A stretch of 64,000 nt of DNA from Lentibacillus jeotgali (GCF_000224785.1 NZ_AGAV01000018.1:1-64000), one strand, 5' to 3'; shown: positions 45,259 through 54,839, counted from the first letter of the stretch. Numbers and translations: made by a program. Notes: generated by a model not told the origin, from the letters alone.

Positions 45259-46866
45259 ATGAATAATGGTTTTTTCGATACAATGACTTTGGATGAATTT
45301 AAAGTACCAGTTATAATCTTCGATGAAAACTATACCTACAACAAAATGAACGAATTGGCTAAATTAATGTTGGTCAAGCATGATATAGATATATCCAAAG
45401 TAAAGATAGAAGTTCATCTTAATTCAAACATGAAATCAGTGATCAATTTATCGGAGAATATTGAAGGAAGAATACTATTTAACGACGACAAAAATAGCCT
45501 GTATATCTTACGTGAGAAAGATTCAAGAGAAGTAAAGTATGAGGAGATGAACTTGGATATTGAGGCTATCTTCAAACATACCTTTGATGTTATCTATATT
45601 GCAAATGGTGATGGAGTAACATTAAGAGTCAGTGAGGCAGCCAAAAAAATATGGGGGCTTTCTCCGGAAGAGTTAGAGGGGCAAAGTGTTTATAAACTGG
45701 AAAAAGAAGGCGTATTTCATCCTTCTGTTATTAGGCTTGTACTAGAAGCGGACAGAAAAGTTTCAGCTATTCAAACCACGAAAACAGGAAAGAGGCTGAT
45801 AATTCTTGGAATCCCGATTAAAGATGAAAATGACAACATTATCAGGGTAGTAAACGTATCCCGAGACATTACGGAAGTTAGTCACCTGCAAAAGGAACTG
45901 CAGGATACGAAATCATTACTTGAAGGATACAGGGAAGAACTGTTGTCATTACGGGAGAAAAAGGGTGTTCAAAACAGGTTAATTTATCGAAGCCCGGCAA
46001 TGAGAAAAGTCATTGCCATTGCCAAAAAAGCAGCAATTAGTAACTCTCCTGTAATAGTAAAAGGTGAAAATGGAGTAGGCAAACGTTTATTATGTGAATT
46101 TATTCATAATTACAGTGAAAGAAGTTCAAGTCCTTTTATCATTCTTAATTGTGCTGCCATTACAGATAACATCTTTTTAGAGGATATAAATGTTACCGAC
46201 AACAACGGAGAAAATAATCCTCATATTGGTAATAGAGCGTATAACGGTACCATTATTTTTGAGAATATCTCGGAATTAAGTGAGAAGCTACAGGGGGATC
46301 TGACAGGTTTTGTTGAGCATATCCAAGGTGATCCAAATTCAGCCCGAATAATGGCAACAACAGATATGGATTTATATAAATTAATGGAAAAAGGTGACTT
46401 TCGAAAAGATCTATTTTTTCTTTTGAATGTCATTCCAATTGAAATACCTCCATTAAAGGATCGACGTGAAGATATTATTCCACTCTGCCTATATTTTTTG
46501 CGACAATTTAATGATGAGCAGGACAGCAATAAATACTTCAGTAATGAAGTAAGAAGATTCATCGAACGATATGATTGGCTTGGTAATGTAAATGAGCTGA
46601 AGAATGTTATCGAACATATGGTGCTTCTGTCTGATAATGAAGTTTTGAATCGTGAATTAATTCCGGAGTATATCAAAGGAGATCATGAACTATCATCATC
46701 CATTTCTGTTAATGAACTAATACCTTTGAAAGAAGCAATCGAACAGGTTGAGAAGGAACTGCTGTACAAAGCAAAAGAACGTTTTGCGTCTACTACTAAA
46801 ATGGCACAAATCTTGGGTGTTAATCAGTCAAATATAAGCAGGAAGTTAAAGAAATATGAACTTTAA
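45259..46866 (+). CDS. PAS/AAA+ transcriptional regulator without a GAFTGA motif
   Basis: 535 residues. N-terminal sensing part (about 1-90), a PAS domain (about 100-210: TFDVIYIANGDGVTLRVSEAAKKIWGLSPEELEGQSVY), coiled linker, AAA+ (about 240-465) with Walker A KGENGVGKRLL, and a TyrR/Fis-like helix-turn-helix (about 497-535: TTKMAQILGVNQSNISRKLKKYEL). The sigma-54 contact loop is replaced by unrelated sequence (DINVTDNNGENN) and Walker B is GTIIFENISEL, so it probably acts with sigma-A like TyrR. ATG start after AGGGGTGGTGG. Palindrome pairs downstream point to the nitrilase operon as target. Confidence 0.82.
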   Translation: MNNGFFDTMTLDEFKVPVIIFDENYTYNKMNELAKLMLVKHDIDISKVKIEVHLNSNMKSVINLSENIEGRILFNDDKNSLYILREKDSREVKYEEMNLDIEAIFKHTFDVIYIANGDGVTLRVSEAAKKIWGLSPEELEGQSVYKLEKEGVFHPSVIRLVLEADRKVSAIQTTKTGKRLIILGIPIKDENDNIIRVVNVSRDITEVSHLQKELQDTKSLLEGYREELLSLREKKGVQNRLIYRSPAMRKVIAIAKKAAISNSPVIVKGENGVGKRLLCEFIHNYSERSSSPFIILNCAAITDNIFLEDINVTDNNGENNPHIGNRAYNGTIIFENISELSEKLQGDLTGFVEHIQGDPNSARIMATTDMDLYKLMEKGDFRKDLFFLLNVIPIEIPPLKDRREDIIPLCLYFLRQFNDEQDSNKYFSNEVRRFIERYDWLGNVNELKNVIEHMVLLSDNEVLNRELIPEYIKGDHELSSSISVNELIPLKEAIEQVEKELLYKAKERFASTTKMAQILGVNQSNISRKLKKYEL

Positions 46867-46871
46867 CCTGA

Positions 46872-46968
46872 TTATGCAATACTGCATAACCAGGGTTTGC
46901 TTTGTTCTCCCAAGGCTTTAAATCATTAAGTGTACACTAGGATTGTAAATAAATGCAAATATGCATAG
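46872..46968. promoter_or_regulatory. two related palindromes, probable operators of the nitrilase operon
   Basis: TTATGCA-ATAC-TGCATAA (46872-46889) and AAATGCAAATATGCATAG (46951-46968) share the core ATGCAA-x-A-x-TGCATA. They are 79 bp apart and end 18 bp before the -35 box. Confidence 0.55.
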
Positions 46969-46986
46969 ATTTTTGTATTTATTTTA

Positions 46987-47015
46987 TTGTTTCGAATACT
47001 GACAACGCTTACAAT
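46987..47015 (+). promoter_or_regulatory. sigma-A promoter with overlapping cre site
   Basis: TTGTTT, 17-base spacer, TACAAT. TGACAACGCTTACA at 47000-47013 fits the cre consensus TGWNANCGNTNWCA fully and covers the -10 box, so CcpA would block polymerase. Confidence 0.65.
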
Positions 47016-47040
47016 TATAGAAACGAAGGGAGTGAGTTTT

Positions 47041-47286
47041 ATGCAAAAGAAACACGGAATTACGTTAGCTGTATTTTTTATCCTGTACGCATTAACTTTT
47101 TTACCTAATCTCGGCATATTCAATTCATTAACCTGGGTTGGGCCACTGCCATTGCCATTATTTTGGGTTTTGTTACTCAATTTAATCAATACTATCATTG
47201 TTATTTACGTTTATAAAAAGTTCTTTAGACCGTTTGCTTTAAGAACTGAACAAGAATTATTAGACGAAAAGCAAAGGAGGGAATAA
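47041..47286 (+). CDS. DUF3311 small membrane subunit
   Basis: 81 residues with two membrane segments (about 8-26 and 36-58: VGPLPLPLFWVLLLNLINTI). This family is encoded just before sodium:solute symporters and is thought to be an accessory subunit. ATG after AAGGGAGTG. Ends one base before the symporter start. Confidence 0.8.
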   Translation: MQKKHGITLAVFFILYALTFLPNLGIFNSLTWVGPLPLPLFWVLLLNLINTIIVIYVYKKFFRPFALRTEQELLDEKQRRE

Positions 47287-47287
47287 C

Positions 47288-48796
47288 ATGGCTTCGGTAA
47301 CGACTACCATTATTGTACTTTCGTTATTTTTAATTATATTACTATCTATTTCGTTTTTGGCTTCCCGCTCAAATATTTCTACTCCGGACGATTTCTATCT
47401 GGCAAATCGTGGTCTTGGAACAATCGTTATGGTCATGACGACAGGAGCTAGTTTCTTTAGCACATGGACACTACTCGGAGCAGTTGGCTCATATTACAGG
47501 GGTGGCGTATGGTTTATTGCTTTTGCGGCTTGGGCAATTGTGCACGCGATGTTTATTTGGATATTCGGTGCACGAATATGGTACTTAGGGAAGAAGTACA
47601 ATTTCGTGACGCCCGGTGAGTTAATTGAAAAGTACTATAAAAGCAGTACGTTACGTCTGCTATTTGCTGTAATAGGTATTATTGGGTTAGTTCCTTATAT
47701 GTTAATTCAGGTGACTGGCGGTGCCTCGGCGTTAAACAGTCTGACGGGAGAACAAATTCCATATTGGATTGGTGTTTTGATTATGGGTGCCTTCGTTGGT
47801 CTTATCGTAACGCTTAGTGGTGGACGAGGTGCAGCATGGTCAGACACATTTATGGGCTTCTTCTTTGGCTTTGTATTAATTTTTATTACGGCAATCTTTT
47901 TTATGAATACTGGTGGAGTAAATGCACTGAAATCAATTGAAAATGTTGCTCCTGAAATTCTAACAAATCATGGTGATTTCTGGGGTATTTTTGATACAGC
48001 TCTTGGATTGGGTTTAGGTTATTGGGTGATGCCCCATATGTGGCAAAAGTTTTACTCTGCTAAATCACCAATGATTTTGGCTAAAACATCCGTAATAACA
48101 CCATTTTGGAATTCATGGCTAATGGCCTGCGGGGCCTTGTTCATTGGAATTTTAGCACATTATCCCGGTTTGGTTCCTGGAATAACTGCTGCTAACAGTG
48201 ACCAGATTATTCCGGTGTTTTTCTCAAGCTATGCACCTATTTTCGGATCTATTGTGGTAGCAGCGATCTTGGCGGCTGGTATTTCAACTATTAACAGTCA
48301 GATGTTATCATCAGCCAGTTTATTGGTCACTGATATTTATGTTCGTTTCTTTAACAAGGACGTAACAGTTAAACAAACAACTGTCATCGGAAAAACGACT
48401 GTTTTGGCACTTACTGGCCTAGTTGTTTTACTTTCATTCCTTCCTGCAGCGCAAGGTTTCCTAGTACCGCTTGCATCATTAGGATTTGCCATCTCTATAC
48501 AGCTTGTGCCCGCTGCGATAGGTCCTTTGTTGTGGAGGAAAGCGAGTACAACGGCTGCGATATTGAGTATTATTGTTGGGGAAGTAGCTTTAACGCTAGT
48601 TTATTTACTTGGTTCACCACTTCCGATGGGACCCGCGGCGTCAGGAATCATACTTGCCAGTATTGTGTTTTTCGGAGGAAGTCTTCTGGATAATAGAGAG
48701 CCGTCAGCTATACAAAACGAATTTCACGATACACTTGTTTCAAAATTATATGGGAATGGGAAGAAGTCAAATAGTTATATAAAAAATACTAATTAA
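47288..48796 (+). CDS. sodium:solute symporter family transporter
   Basis: 502 residues, about thirteen membrane segments. SSS features: DDFYLANRGLGTIVMVMTTGASFFSTWTLLG near the N-terminus and AAGISTINSQMLSSASLLVTDIYVRFF (about 328-354), the sodium-site region. Encoded between DUF3311 and nitrilase, so it probably imports a nitrile or its analogue, or an acid product. Substrate not determinable. Confidence 0.88.
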   Translation: MASVTTTIIVLSLFLIILLSISFLASRSNISTPDDFYLANRGLGTIVMVMTTGASFFSTWTLLGAVGSYYRGGVWFIAFAAWAIVHAMFIWIFGARIWYLGKKYNFVTPGELIEKYYKSSTLRLLFAVIGIIGLVPYMLIQVTGGASALNSLTGEQIPYWIGVLIMGAFVGLIVTLSGGRGAAWSDTFMGFFFGFVLIFITAIFFMNTGGVNALKSIENVAPEILTNHGDFWGIFDTALGLGLGYWVMPHMWQKFYSAKSPMILAKTSVITPFWNSWLMACGALFIGILAHYPGLVPGITAANSDQIIPVFFSSYAPIFGSIVVAAILAAGISTINSQMLSSASLLVTDIYVRFFNKDVTVKQTTVIGKTTVLALTGLVVLLSFLPAAQGFLVPLASLGFAISIQLVPAAIGPLLWRKASTTAAILSIIVGEVALTLVYLLGSPLPMGPAASGIILASIVFFGGSLLDNREPSAIQNEFHDTLVSKLYGNGKKSNSYIKNTN

Positions 48797-48813
48797 GATT
48801 AGGGGAGATTAAG

Positions 48814-49770
48814 ATGAGCGAACAACAGTCATATCCAAAAATAAAAGCAGCAGCAGTACAAATTTCTCCAGTTTTTCCGTTTAATAAGAAAAAAACAATA
48901 ACTAAAATGCTGGAATATGTAAAAGAAGCAGCAGATAATCAAGCGGAGATTGCTGTATTTCCGGAGTGTTTCATCCCAGCATATCCGAATTGGTCCATTG
49001 ATTTTAATGAACCTTCAAGGTGGGAAGAAGACTTGGCTGATTTTACTCTGGAATGTGTAAATATAGGGAGAGGGGATTTGGAACCGCTGCAAAGGGCTGC
49101 TAAGGAAAATAGAATTACTGTTGTGACAGGTATTAACGAAATTATCGATCATTATGATGGTGTTATCTTTAATTCATTAGTCACTATTGGTTCTGATGGG
49201 GAACTATTAAATGTTCACCGTAAAGTATTTCCTTCAAACAGGGAAAAGATGTTCCATACTCGGGGGGATGTAAACGGATTAAATGTTGTTGATACAGCAG
49301 CAGGTCGTGTTGGAGGCCTCATTTGTTATGAGCACTTGCAACCAATGCTGAAATATGGATTAATAACTCAAGGTGAACAAATTCACTGTGCTTCATGGCC
49401 GGGTTGGCCAGTTTTTGAAAATGGCCGTTCGAATAAAGGGGTTATCGAGACAGCAAGCAAGGCTTATGCGCTTGAAGGACAATGTTTTGTGATCGCATCC
49501 TCATTTTATGTTTCCAAAGATGAGGAAGGTATTGATTCAATCGGTAATGCAAGTTGGGATTATTTTGGCGGAAGTGCGATTATCTCTCCAAGTGGTGAAT
49601 ATTTAGCAGGTCCACTTTATGATAAAGAAGGAATCGTATACGCTGATCTTGATTTTAGCTTAATTCCAAAACGAAAAGCATCTGTTGATGTAACCGGAAG
49701 AGATTCATATCCAGAAGGGTTTGACGTTACATTTAACAGAAGAAACAGGGATCTCATTGATTTTTCGTAA
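48814..49770 (+). CDS. nitrilase family carbon-nitrogen hydrolase
   Basis: 318 residues. Catalytic triad visible: Glu in AVFPECFIPAYP (about 50), Lys in NVHRKVFPS (about 132) and Cys in GGLICYEHLQP (about 171). The C-(Y/W)-E-H-LQP context and GEQIHCASWPGWPVF are those of true nitrilases/cyanide-type enzymes rather than amidases such as NIT2. Converts a nitrile to acid plus ammonia. Last gene of the DUF3311-symporter-nitrilase operon. Confidence 0.88.
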   Translation: MSEQQSYPKIKAAAVQISPVFPFNKKKTITKMLEYVKEAADNQAEIAVFPECFIPAYPNWSIDFNEPSRWEEDLADFTLECVNIGRGDLEPLQRAAKENRITVVTGINEIIDHYDGVIFNSLVTIGSDGELLNVHRKVFPSNREKMFHTRGDVNGLNVVDTAAGRVGGLICYEHLQPMLKYGLITQGEQIHCASWPGWPVFENGRSNKGVIETASKAYALEGQCFVIASSFYVSKDEEGIDSIGNASWDYFGGSAIISPSGEYLAGPLYDKEGIVYADLDFSLIPKRKASVDVTGRDSYPEGFDVTFNRRNRDLIDFS

Positions 49771-49789
49771 GTTGAATAACTAGGTAGAT

Positions 49790-49828
49790 AACTCGTGAGA
49801 AGCATTTGCTTATTCACGAGTTATTTTA
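49790..49828 (+). terminator. intrinsic terminator of the nitrilase operon
   Basis: AACTCGTGA pairs with TCACGAGTT, then ATTTTAGTTTT. Confidence 0.85.
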
Positions 49829-49837
49829 GTTTTACTG

Positions 49838-50120
49838 AAAACCATATTCGAAATAATCAGTAACCTACACCAAGGATCACTCAATTCCCGTTGTGAACGA
49901 TTAATCCCTAAATTAACCTTCTCGACGTGAGCACCCATGTTTTCAAAAACTTTTACAGAATTTGTTACGATGTTCTCAACTTCTTGATCTACAGGGAAGA
50001 CGTTAAAGTTAGGACTGTAAGCAATTTTCCACCCTTTTATTGAGTGCCCCAGTGCCCTGCTAAAAGGTCCCCTGAAAACTCATCAACTGCAAACATATCG
50101 TTCAAGAGATTCATTTTTTC
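49838..50120 (-). pseudogene. fragment of an amidase-signature enzyme
   Basis: Minus strand, in two frames: MNLLNDMFAVDEFSGDL, then KGWKIAYSPNFNVFPVDQEV, NSVKVFENMGAHVEKV and SQRELSDPWCRLL. This is the middle of an amidase (LKGLKIAYSPD...FPVDPxV). The active-site Ser-rich part is not present. A REP-like copy lies directly at its 5' side (50132). Next to the nitrilase operon it suggests a former nitrile/amide pathway. Confidence 0.7.
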
Positions 50121-50131
50121 ATGTCATAAAT

Positions 50132-50175
50132 GTAGGCACGGCTGCCACTTCCGAATTTTATCGAATGAAATGAAG
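50132..50175 (+). repeat. interspersed REP-like element, diverged
   Basis: AGGCACGGCTGCCACTTCC then GAATTTTATCGAATGAAAT. It flanks the amidase fragment. In 50253-50487 no gene was recognised. Confidence 0.65.
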
Positions 50176-50215
50176 TCCCGCTAATATTCAGTGCTGTTTC
50201 TCAAATCGGTAAAAG

Positions 50216-50252
50216 AAAAAGTGTCATGTATAAGTTCATCATGACACTTTTT
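50216..50252. terminator. bidirectional terminator hairpin
   Basis: AAAAAGTGTCATG with CATGACACTTTTT; symmetrical, could serve the symporter remnant on the minus strand. Confidence 0.75.
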
Positions 50253-50487
50253 CCATTTAGTAGCGATAATAGAAAACAAACAGTCATTTAGCAGCCTCGT
50301 ACTTACCGTGGCCTGGTAATCATGTTGATTGTCAGCAGGTGAAGAGTATACTCAAGAAGTACTAGTCTAAGGTTTATACAATTCATTGAAGCACAAACAG
50401 AAGAGCTTTCCAATCGTTTGGCGCCTAATCTATTTACTTCATCAATGATTGTACATGTATCCTTTAGTTTTATTTGCAACCAAATCG

Positions 50488-51165
50488 CTACATTGGGATA
50501 GAGAAGCCCGACTCACTTTTATTTCTTGTAAGAAAGCTTATAACGAATATTCCAAGCAAGGAACCAACCAATCCAAATACAACATAAGGGATATCAGTCC
50601 CGATAATATGGGCAATCGCAGTACCCAACAGGCCAATGAATATACTGCCTATAGCCCCTTGTTGGGTTAAAATTCGGGTGTTTTTTAAGAAAAATCCAAG
50701 AAAAATAGGAACCAATAAACCGGAAGCGGAATAGGCATAAGTGGCTACAAGCCAGTCTAAAGCTGATGGATATAATACAGCCAAAAGAATTGCTACAAAA
50801 AGAACGATGATTGACATAAGTTTGGATAGGTTTAATAATCTCCTCTCACTCACCTCTGGATTGATATAGGATTGATATATATCACGGGTTATATTTACAA
50901 CAACAGATTGAACAGCACTACTAACAGTGGACATAATAGCTGCTATGATAAAAGCGGAATATATTGCTAAAAACCAGAGAGGAAGTTGCGTTAAAAACCA
51001 ACCAGGAGCCATTTCAGAGTTTTCCAAACCAGGATTCATAGAACGAATCGAAATTCCCATAATAGATGCCCATACATCTGACAGTACAATGATAATTGCC
51101 GTGATGACTAGTGACCATTTTACTGTACTCACATCTTTAGCTGCATAAATTCGTTGATAATACAT
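50488..51165 (-). pseudogene. C-terminal half of a sodium:solute symporter
   Basis: 225 residues matching the second half of the SSS family: YYQRIYAAKDVSTVKW, then SAFIIAAIMSTVSSAVQSVVVNITRDIY with the sodium-site Ser residues, and five further membrane segments. The first half, about 250 residues, is gone; 12 bp upstream of the first codon a REP-like copy begins. No ribosome site is present at the Met codon. Confidence 0.8.
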
Positions 51166-51176
51166 TTGATTCGTTA

Positions 51177-51212
51177 AGGTCCCTGTGCACTTTCCCGAAT
51201 TTTATAGAATAA
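51177..51212 (+). repeat. interspersed REP-like element at the break of the symporter gene
   Basis: AGGTCCCTGTGCACTTTCC, CGAATTTTATAGAATAA. It sits exactly where symporter similarity ends. The rest of 51213-51439 is without a recognised gene. Confidence 0.75.
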
Positions 51213-51439
51213 TAGTCCCCGGGCCACAATGAGAAGTTCGGGGAATGGTATGGTGATTATCGTTAGAAGTATTCCTTCATTGCACAATTCCGTCAGCGTT
51301 AAGTGATCAAACTTATAAATGCTTGAGTCAAGTTTGTTTTCAAGACACAAGTCCTTGTACATTTCAATAGTTTTGTTAGAATACTAATAGACTGAATAGT
51401 AGGAAAAGCGTGTATGGTATTTTATTGGAGGAAAATGAC

Positions 51440-52804
51440 ATGAAGCTTGAAACATCTTTTAATGACAAGATATTGGAGATTATTTTTGAAAGCTCTTATT
51501 ATGGAACAGTTATTGTGGATAGTGACGGGAACATCAAATTTATGAGTAAAAACTATTGTGCGTTTTTAGGAAAAGAACAAAGTCAAGTTGTGGGGCAGCA
51601 TGTGACAGATGTCATTGAAAATACGAGGATGCACCTGGTCGCCCAGATCGGAAGCAAAGAAATAGCTGATCTGCAGTTCCTTAAAGGTACGTTTGTCATA
51701 GCCAATAGGATTCCGATTCTGGAAAACGGCACGATTATTGGTGCAATAGGGACTATTATTTACCGTGATTTGCATGAATGGAAGAGCATGAATGATCACA
51801 TCCAGGATTTGCTGAGCGAGTATAACTTATACCCGCCTGAGCCCAGTAAAACGAATGGGGCCAGATATTCCCTGGATGACTTAATTGGTATATCATCTGA
51901 AATTCACAATTTAAAAGAAAAGGTCATGCTATTGGCGAAGGGGAATATATCCGTTTTAATAAGAGGGGAAAGCGGAACAGGCAAAGAAATCATCGCACAC
52001 AGTATCCATCAAAACAGTGAACGATCGGACAAGCCGTTTATAAAAGTAAATTGCGGCGCTATTCCAATGGATTTGCTTGAGTCGGAACTTTTTGGATATG
52101 AAGAAGGGTCTTTCACCGGAGCAAAGCGGGGCGGGAAACCGGGTAAGTTTCAAATAGCGGATGGCGGTTCAATCTTCCTAGATGAGATAGGGGACATGCC
52201 TCAATACTTGCAAGTTAAACTCTTAAGGGTGTTACAGGAAAAAGAAATAGAGCCGGTTGGAGCTACCGAGCCTAAAAAAATAGACGTCAGAGTTATTGCT
52301 GCAACAAGCCGCTCTTTAGAAGAATTACTGGACGAAGGAACTTTCAGAAAAGATTTGTATTACCGAATAAATGCTGTTGAATTATATATCCCGCCATTAC
52401 GTGAACGACCTGAGGATATCTCTGTGATTGTGAAGCATTTGCTTAAAAAAGTAACAGCGCGTATCAATAAAAGAGTGGTGCCCATAGATTCGAATGTCAT
52501 GTCCTTACTGGAACAATACAACTGGCCGGGTAATGTCCGGGAATTAGAAAACGTGATTGAGGCAGCTGTTCATTTAACGAACAATGATAATATAACTGCA
52601 GATGACTTACCGGAATACATTGTCAGAGCAGAAGCAAAAGAACGAGGCTTAAAACAAATCGTTGAAGATACCGAGATAATGGTAATTGAAAAACATCTAA
52701 AGCGATTTAATTTTGATAAAAGAAAAGTGGCTGGGGTATTGGGGATTGGATATTCCACCCTTTACGAAAAGATGAAGAAGTATGGGATAAAGCTATATCG
52801 ATGA
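51440..52804 (+). CDS. sigma-54-dependent activator of the acyl-CoA ligase operon
   Basis: 454 residues: PAS domain at about 12-110 (YGTVIVDSDGNIKFMSKNY), AAA+ at about 140-370 with Walker A RGESGTGKE, sigma-54 loop GSFTGA, Walker B SIFLDEIGD, and a Fis-type helix-turn-helix at the C-terminus (KRKVAGVLGIGYSTLYEKMKKYG). ATG eight bases after GGAGG; the frame extends upstream but without a better site. It lies immediately before a set of palindromes and a -24/-12 promoter, its evident target. Confidence 0.92.
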   Translation: MKLETSFNDKILEIIFESSYYGTVIVDSDGNIKFMSKNYCAFLGKEQSQVVGQHVTDVIENTRMHLVAQIGSKEIADLQFLKGTFVIANRIPILENGTIIGAIGTIIYRDLHEWKSMNDHIQDLLSEYNLYPPEPSKTNGARYSLDDLIGISSEIHNLKEKVMLLAKGNISVLIRGESGTGKEIIAHSIHQNSERSDKPFIKVNCGAIPMDLLESELFGYEEGSFTGAKRGGKPGKFQIADGGSIFLDEIGDMPQYLQVKLLRVLQEKEIEPVGATEPKKIDVRVIAATSRSLEELLDEGTFRKDLYYRINAVELYIPPLRERPEDISVIVKHLLKKVTARINKRVVPIDSNVMSLLEQYNWPGNVRELENVIEAAVHLTNNDNITADDLPEYIVRAEAKERGLKQIVEDTEIMVIEKHLKRFNFDKRKVAGVLGIGYSTLYEKMKKYGIKLYR

Positions 52805-52942
52805 TTCTGGATTTCCAGAAACCATTTCGGATTTTCAGATAGGAACGAATACTGTTCTTATTGTTGTGAAAATATGCCCGGAGTGTGCTAATTCACATCG
52901 AACCAAAAAAATAATTGACATGCTATTTCGGAATTTCAGAAA
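52805..52942. promoter_or_regulatory. activator sites upstream of the ligase operon
   Basis: Three related palindromes: TTCTGGA-TT-TCCAGAA (52805-52820), TTTCGGATTTTCAGAT (52825-52840) and TTTCGGAATTTCAGAAA (52926-52942). Consensus TTTCnGnATTTnCAGAAA. They lie 50-190 bp before the -24 element, as enhancer sites for the adjacent activator would. Confidence 0.6.
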
Positions 52943-52992
52943 GATAATATTCAGCTACACGCTAAAATGTCTGTAAAACAAGAGTTAGATAT

Positions 52993-53009
52993 TTGGCATG
53001 AATTTTGCA
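52993..53009 (+). promoter_or_regulatory. sigma-54 (SigL) promoter of the ligase operon
   Basis: TTGGCATGAATTTTGCA: GG and GC separated by ten bases. It fixes the ligase start downstream, since transcripts begin near 53020. Confidence 0.8.
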
Positions 53010-53080
53010 TTAATATTTGTGAAATGATTTTCAAGAAACTTATTTTGTATCCGCTTACAATAGGAGTGGGAGGGATTCAA

Positions 53081-54646
53081 ATGGATGTCGGGTACATCAC
53101 AAGACAGATGGTGAATGATCTTGGATCCGCGGAATCTGAAAAAACAGCAGTAAAAGTGGAAAGCGGGGATTCATGGTCATACCGGGAACTGCACGAAAAA
53201 TCAAATGCATATGCTAATAAACTTTTTGAATTGGGGGTGAGAAAAGGCGACCGTGTCGGTATTTTATTCTACAACTGTAAAGAATATATTGGTCTTTATT
53301 TTGCAGTTGCAAAAATTGGTGCTATTGCAGTCAGGCTGAATTTCAGGCTTTCGAGTAATGAATTGGAATATGCGTTAGACGATTCCGAAACGAAAGTATT
53401 ATGTTTTCACTCAGATTTTGAAGATAAAATAGAAGCCATACGTGAACATATTCCTGTCCAAGAATATATTTGTCTTCCTTATAATGACCAAGATATCCCA
53501 GAATGGTCGGAGCGGTGGCAGGTTTTGGATAGTGGCACAACTGAGGAGATCCGTGACCAAAATATAAAACTTACAGATCCGGTCATGCTAATGTATACTT
53601 CCGGAACAACAGGAAAGCCAAAAGGCGCGATATGGACCCACGATACGACCTTTTGGTTCTCAGCCATTCAGTCAATAAAATGGAACTTTACCGGGAACGA
53701 AATTGGAATGACTACAGGCCCGTTATACCATGTTGGGGCTCTTGAAGATATAGCACTTCCCATTTTAATGAGGGGTGGAACTGTCGTGATTACTCAGAGC
53801 AAAGGCTTTGATATTTCAAGGGTATTATCCGTCATAGAGAATGAAAAGGTCACCGATTGTTTTATGTTTCCATTTATGATTTATGAAATGCTCCAATTAC
53901 CTGGTATCGATCGATATAAGCTGAAGAGTTTAACAACGATTTATACTGGCGGGGATTCTTTGATGCCGTGGGCACTTGAAGAATTAAATGAAAAATACCC
54001 TCATCTTGGCGTTGTTCAGGTTTATGGACTGACTGAAGGGCAGCCAATTGCCGCGTCATTGGATTCTAGTGATTCGCGTTCAAAAGCTCATACCGTTGGC
54101 AAACCAATGCCGTTAACTGAAGTGAAAATCATTGACGAAGATAGTAATCTTTTGCCGGCTGGCGATGTTGGTGAAATTGCCATTAAGAGTCCAGGTGTAT
54201 CAGCGGGTTATTGGAGAAGGCTGGATGCTACAAAAGAAACATTTATCGATGGTTGGTGTAAAACAGGTGATTTAGGGATGTTTGATGAAGATGGTTATCT
54301 GTCGATAGCTGGCAGGAAGAAAGATATGATTCGAAGCGGTGGCGAAAATATTTATGCCGCAGAGATAGAGGATGTTCTCTATAGACATAACGCTGTCAAA
54401 GAGGCATCCATAATAGGTATACCAGATCCGAAGTTTATTGAAGCTGTGTGCGCCGTTATTGTTACAAAGGAGACAGCCAACGTAACGGAAGAAGACATAA
54501 TCAATCACTGTAAAGACTATCTTGCTGGTTACAAAAAACCAAAGAAAGTCATATTTGTAGATGAGTTACCACGTACACCATCAGGAAAGATTCAAAAATT
54601 TGTTTTGCGTAAGCAGTTCGGTGAGAAATACACTTCCGCAAAATAA
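53081..54646 (+). CDS. acyl-CoA synthetase (AMP-forming ligase)
   Basis: 521 residues of the ANL superfamily. Phosphate loop MLMYTSGTTGKPKG (about 162-175), adenine-site VYGLTEGQP (about 305), TGDLGMFDEDGYLSIAGRKKDMIRSGGENI hinge region (about 385-415) and the C-terminal Lys in PRTPSGKIQKF. Activates a carboxylic acid to its CoA ester; which acid is not clear. ATG at 53081 follows GGGAGGG; an upstream frame from 52967 spans the -24/-12 promoter and is excluded. Confidence 0.9.
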   Translation: MDVGYITRQMVNDLGSAESEKTAVKVESGDSWSYRELHEKSNAYANKLFELGVRKGDRVGILFYNCKEYIGLYFAVAKIGAIAVRLNFRLSSNELEYALDDSETKVLCFHSDFEDKIEAIREHIPVQEYICLPYNDQDIPEWSERWQVLDSGTTEEIRDQNIKLTDPVMLMYTSGTTGKPKGAIWTHDTTFWFSAIQSIKWNFTGNEIGMTTGPLYHVGALEDIALPILMRGGTVVITQSKGFDISRVLSVIENEKVTDCFMFPFMIYEMLQLPGIDRYKLKSLTTIYTGGDSLMPWALEELNEKYPHLGVVQVYGLTEGQPIAASLDSSDSRSKAHTVGKPMPLTEVKIIDEDSNLLPAGDVGEIAIKSPGVSAGYWRRLDATKETFIDGWCKTGDLGMFDEDGYLSIAGRKKDMIRSGGENIYAAEIEDVLYRHNAVKEASIIGIPDPKFIEAVCAVIVTKETANVTEEDIINHCKDYLAGYKKPKKVIFVDELPRTPSGKIQKFVLRKQFGEKYTSAK

Positions 54647-54716
54647 AGATTATCGTTTGTGGAAGTCCTTTCTTTTTTTACTTACATTTATCGGAATTTT
54701 CTAAAGGGGGATGTTG

Positions 54717-54839
54717 ATGTTTGGATTGTCATCAATCATGACATTTATGTTATTTGTGTTTTGGCCGTTGTCGCTTGTAGCAGCCGCATTATGGGGGATA
54801 TTTGCTTTTAAAGATGTGGAAGAGGATGATCAGTTATGA
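54717..54839 (+). CDS. symporter small accessory protein
   Basis: 40 residues, MFGLSSIMTFMLFVFWPLSL...DVEEDDQL, a single membrane span with an acidic end. RBS GGGGG six bases before the ATG; the stop overlaps the symporter ATG (ATGA). Very small hydrophobic proteins of this form precede SSS transporters. Confidence 0.75.
   Translation: MFGLSSIMTFMLFVFWPLSLVAAALWGIFAFKDVEEDDQL

Noticed and set aside
50281-50460. Plus-strand remnant reading FIQFIEAQTEELSNRLAP, perhaps a glycosidase
   Set aside because: Too short and similarity too vague to name.
52967-53080. N-terminal extension of the acyl-CoA ligase
   Set aside because: It spans the -24/-12 promoter, and the ATG at 53081 has a good ribosome site.
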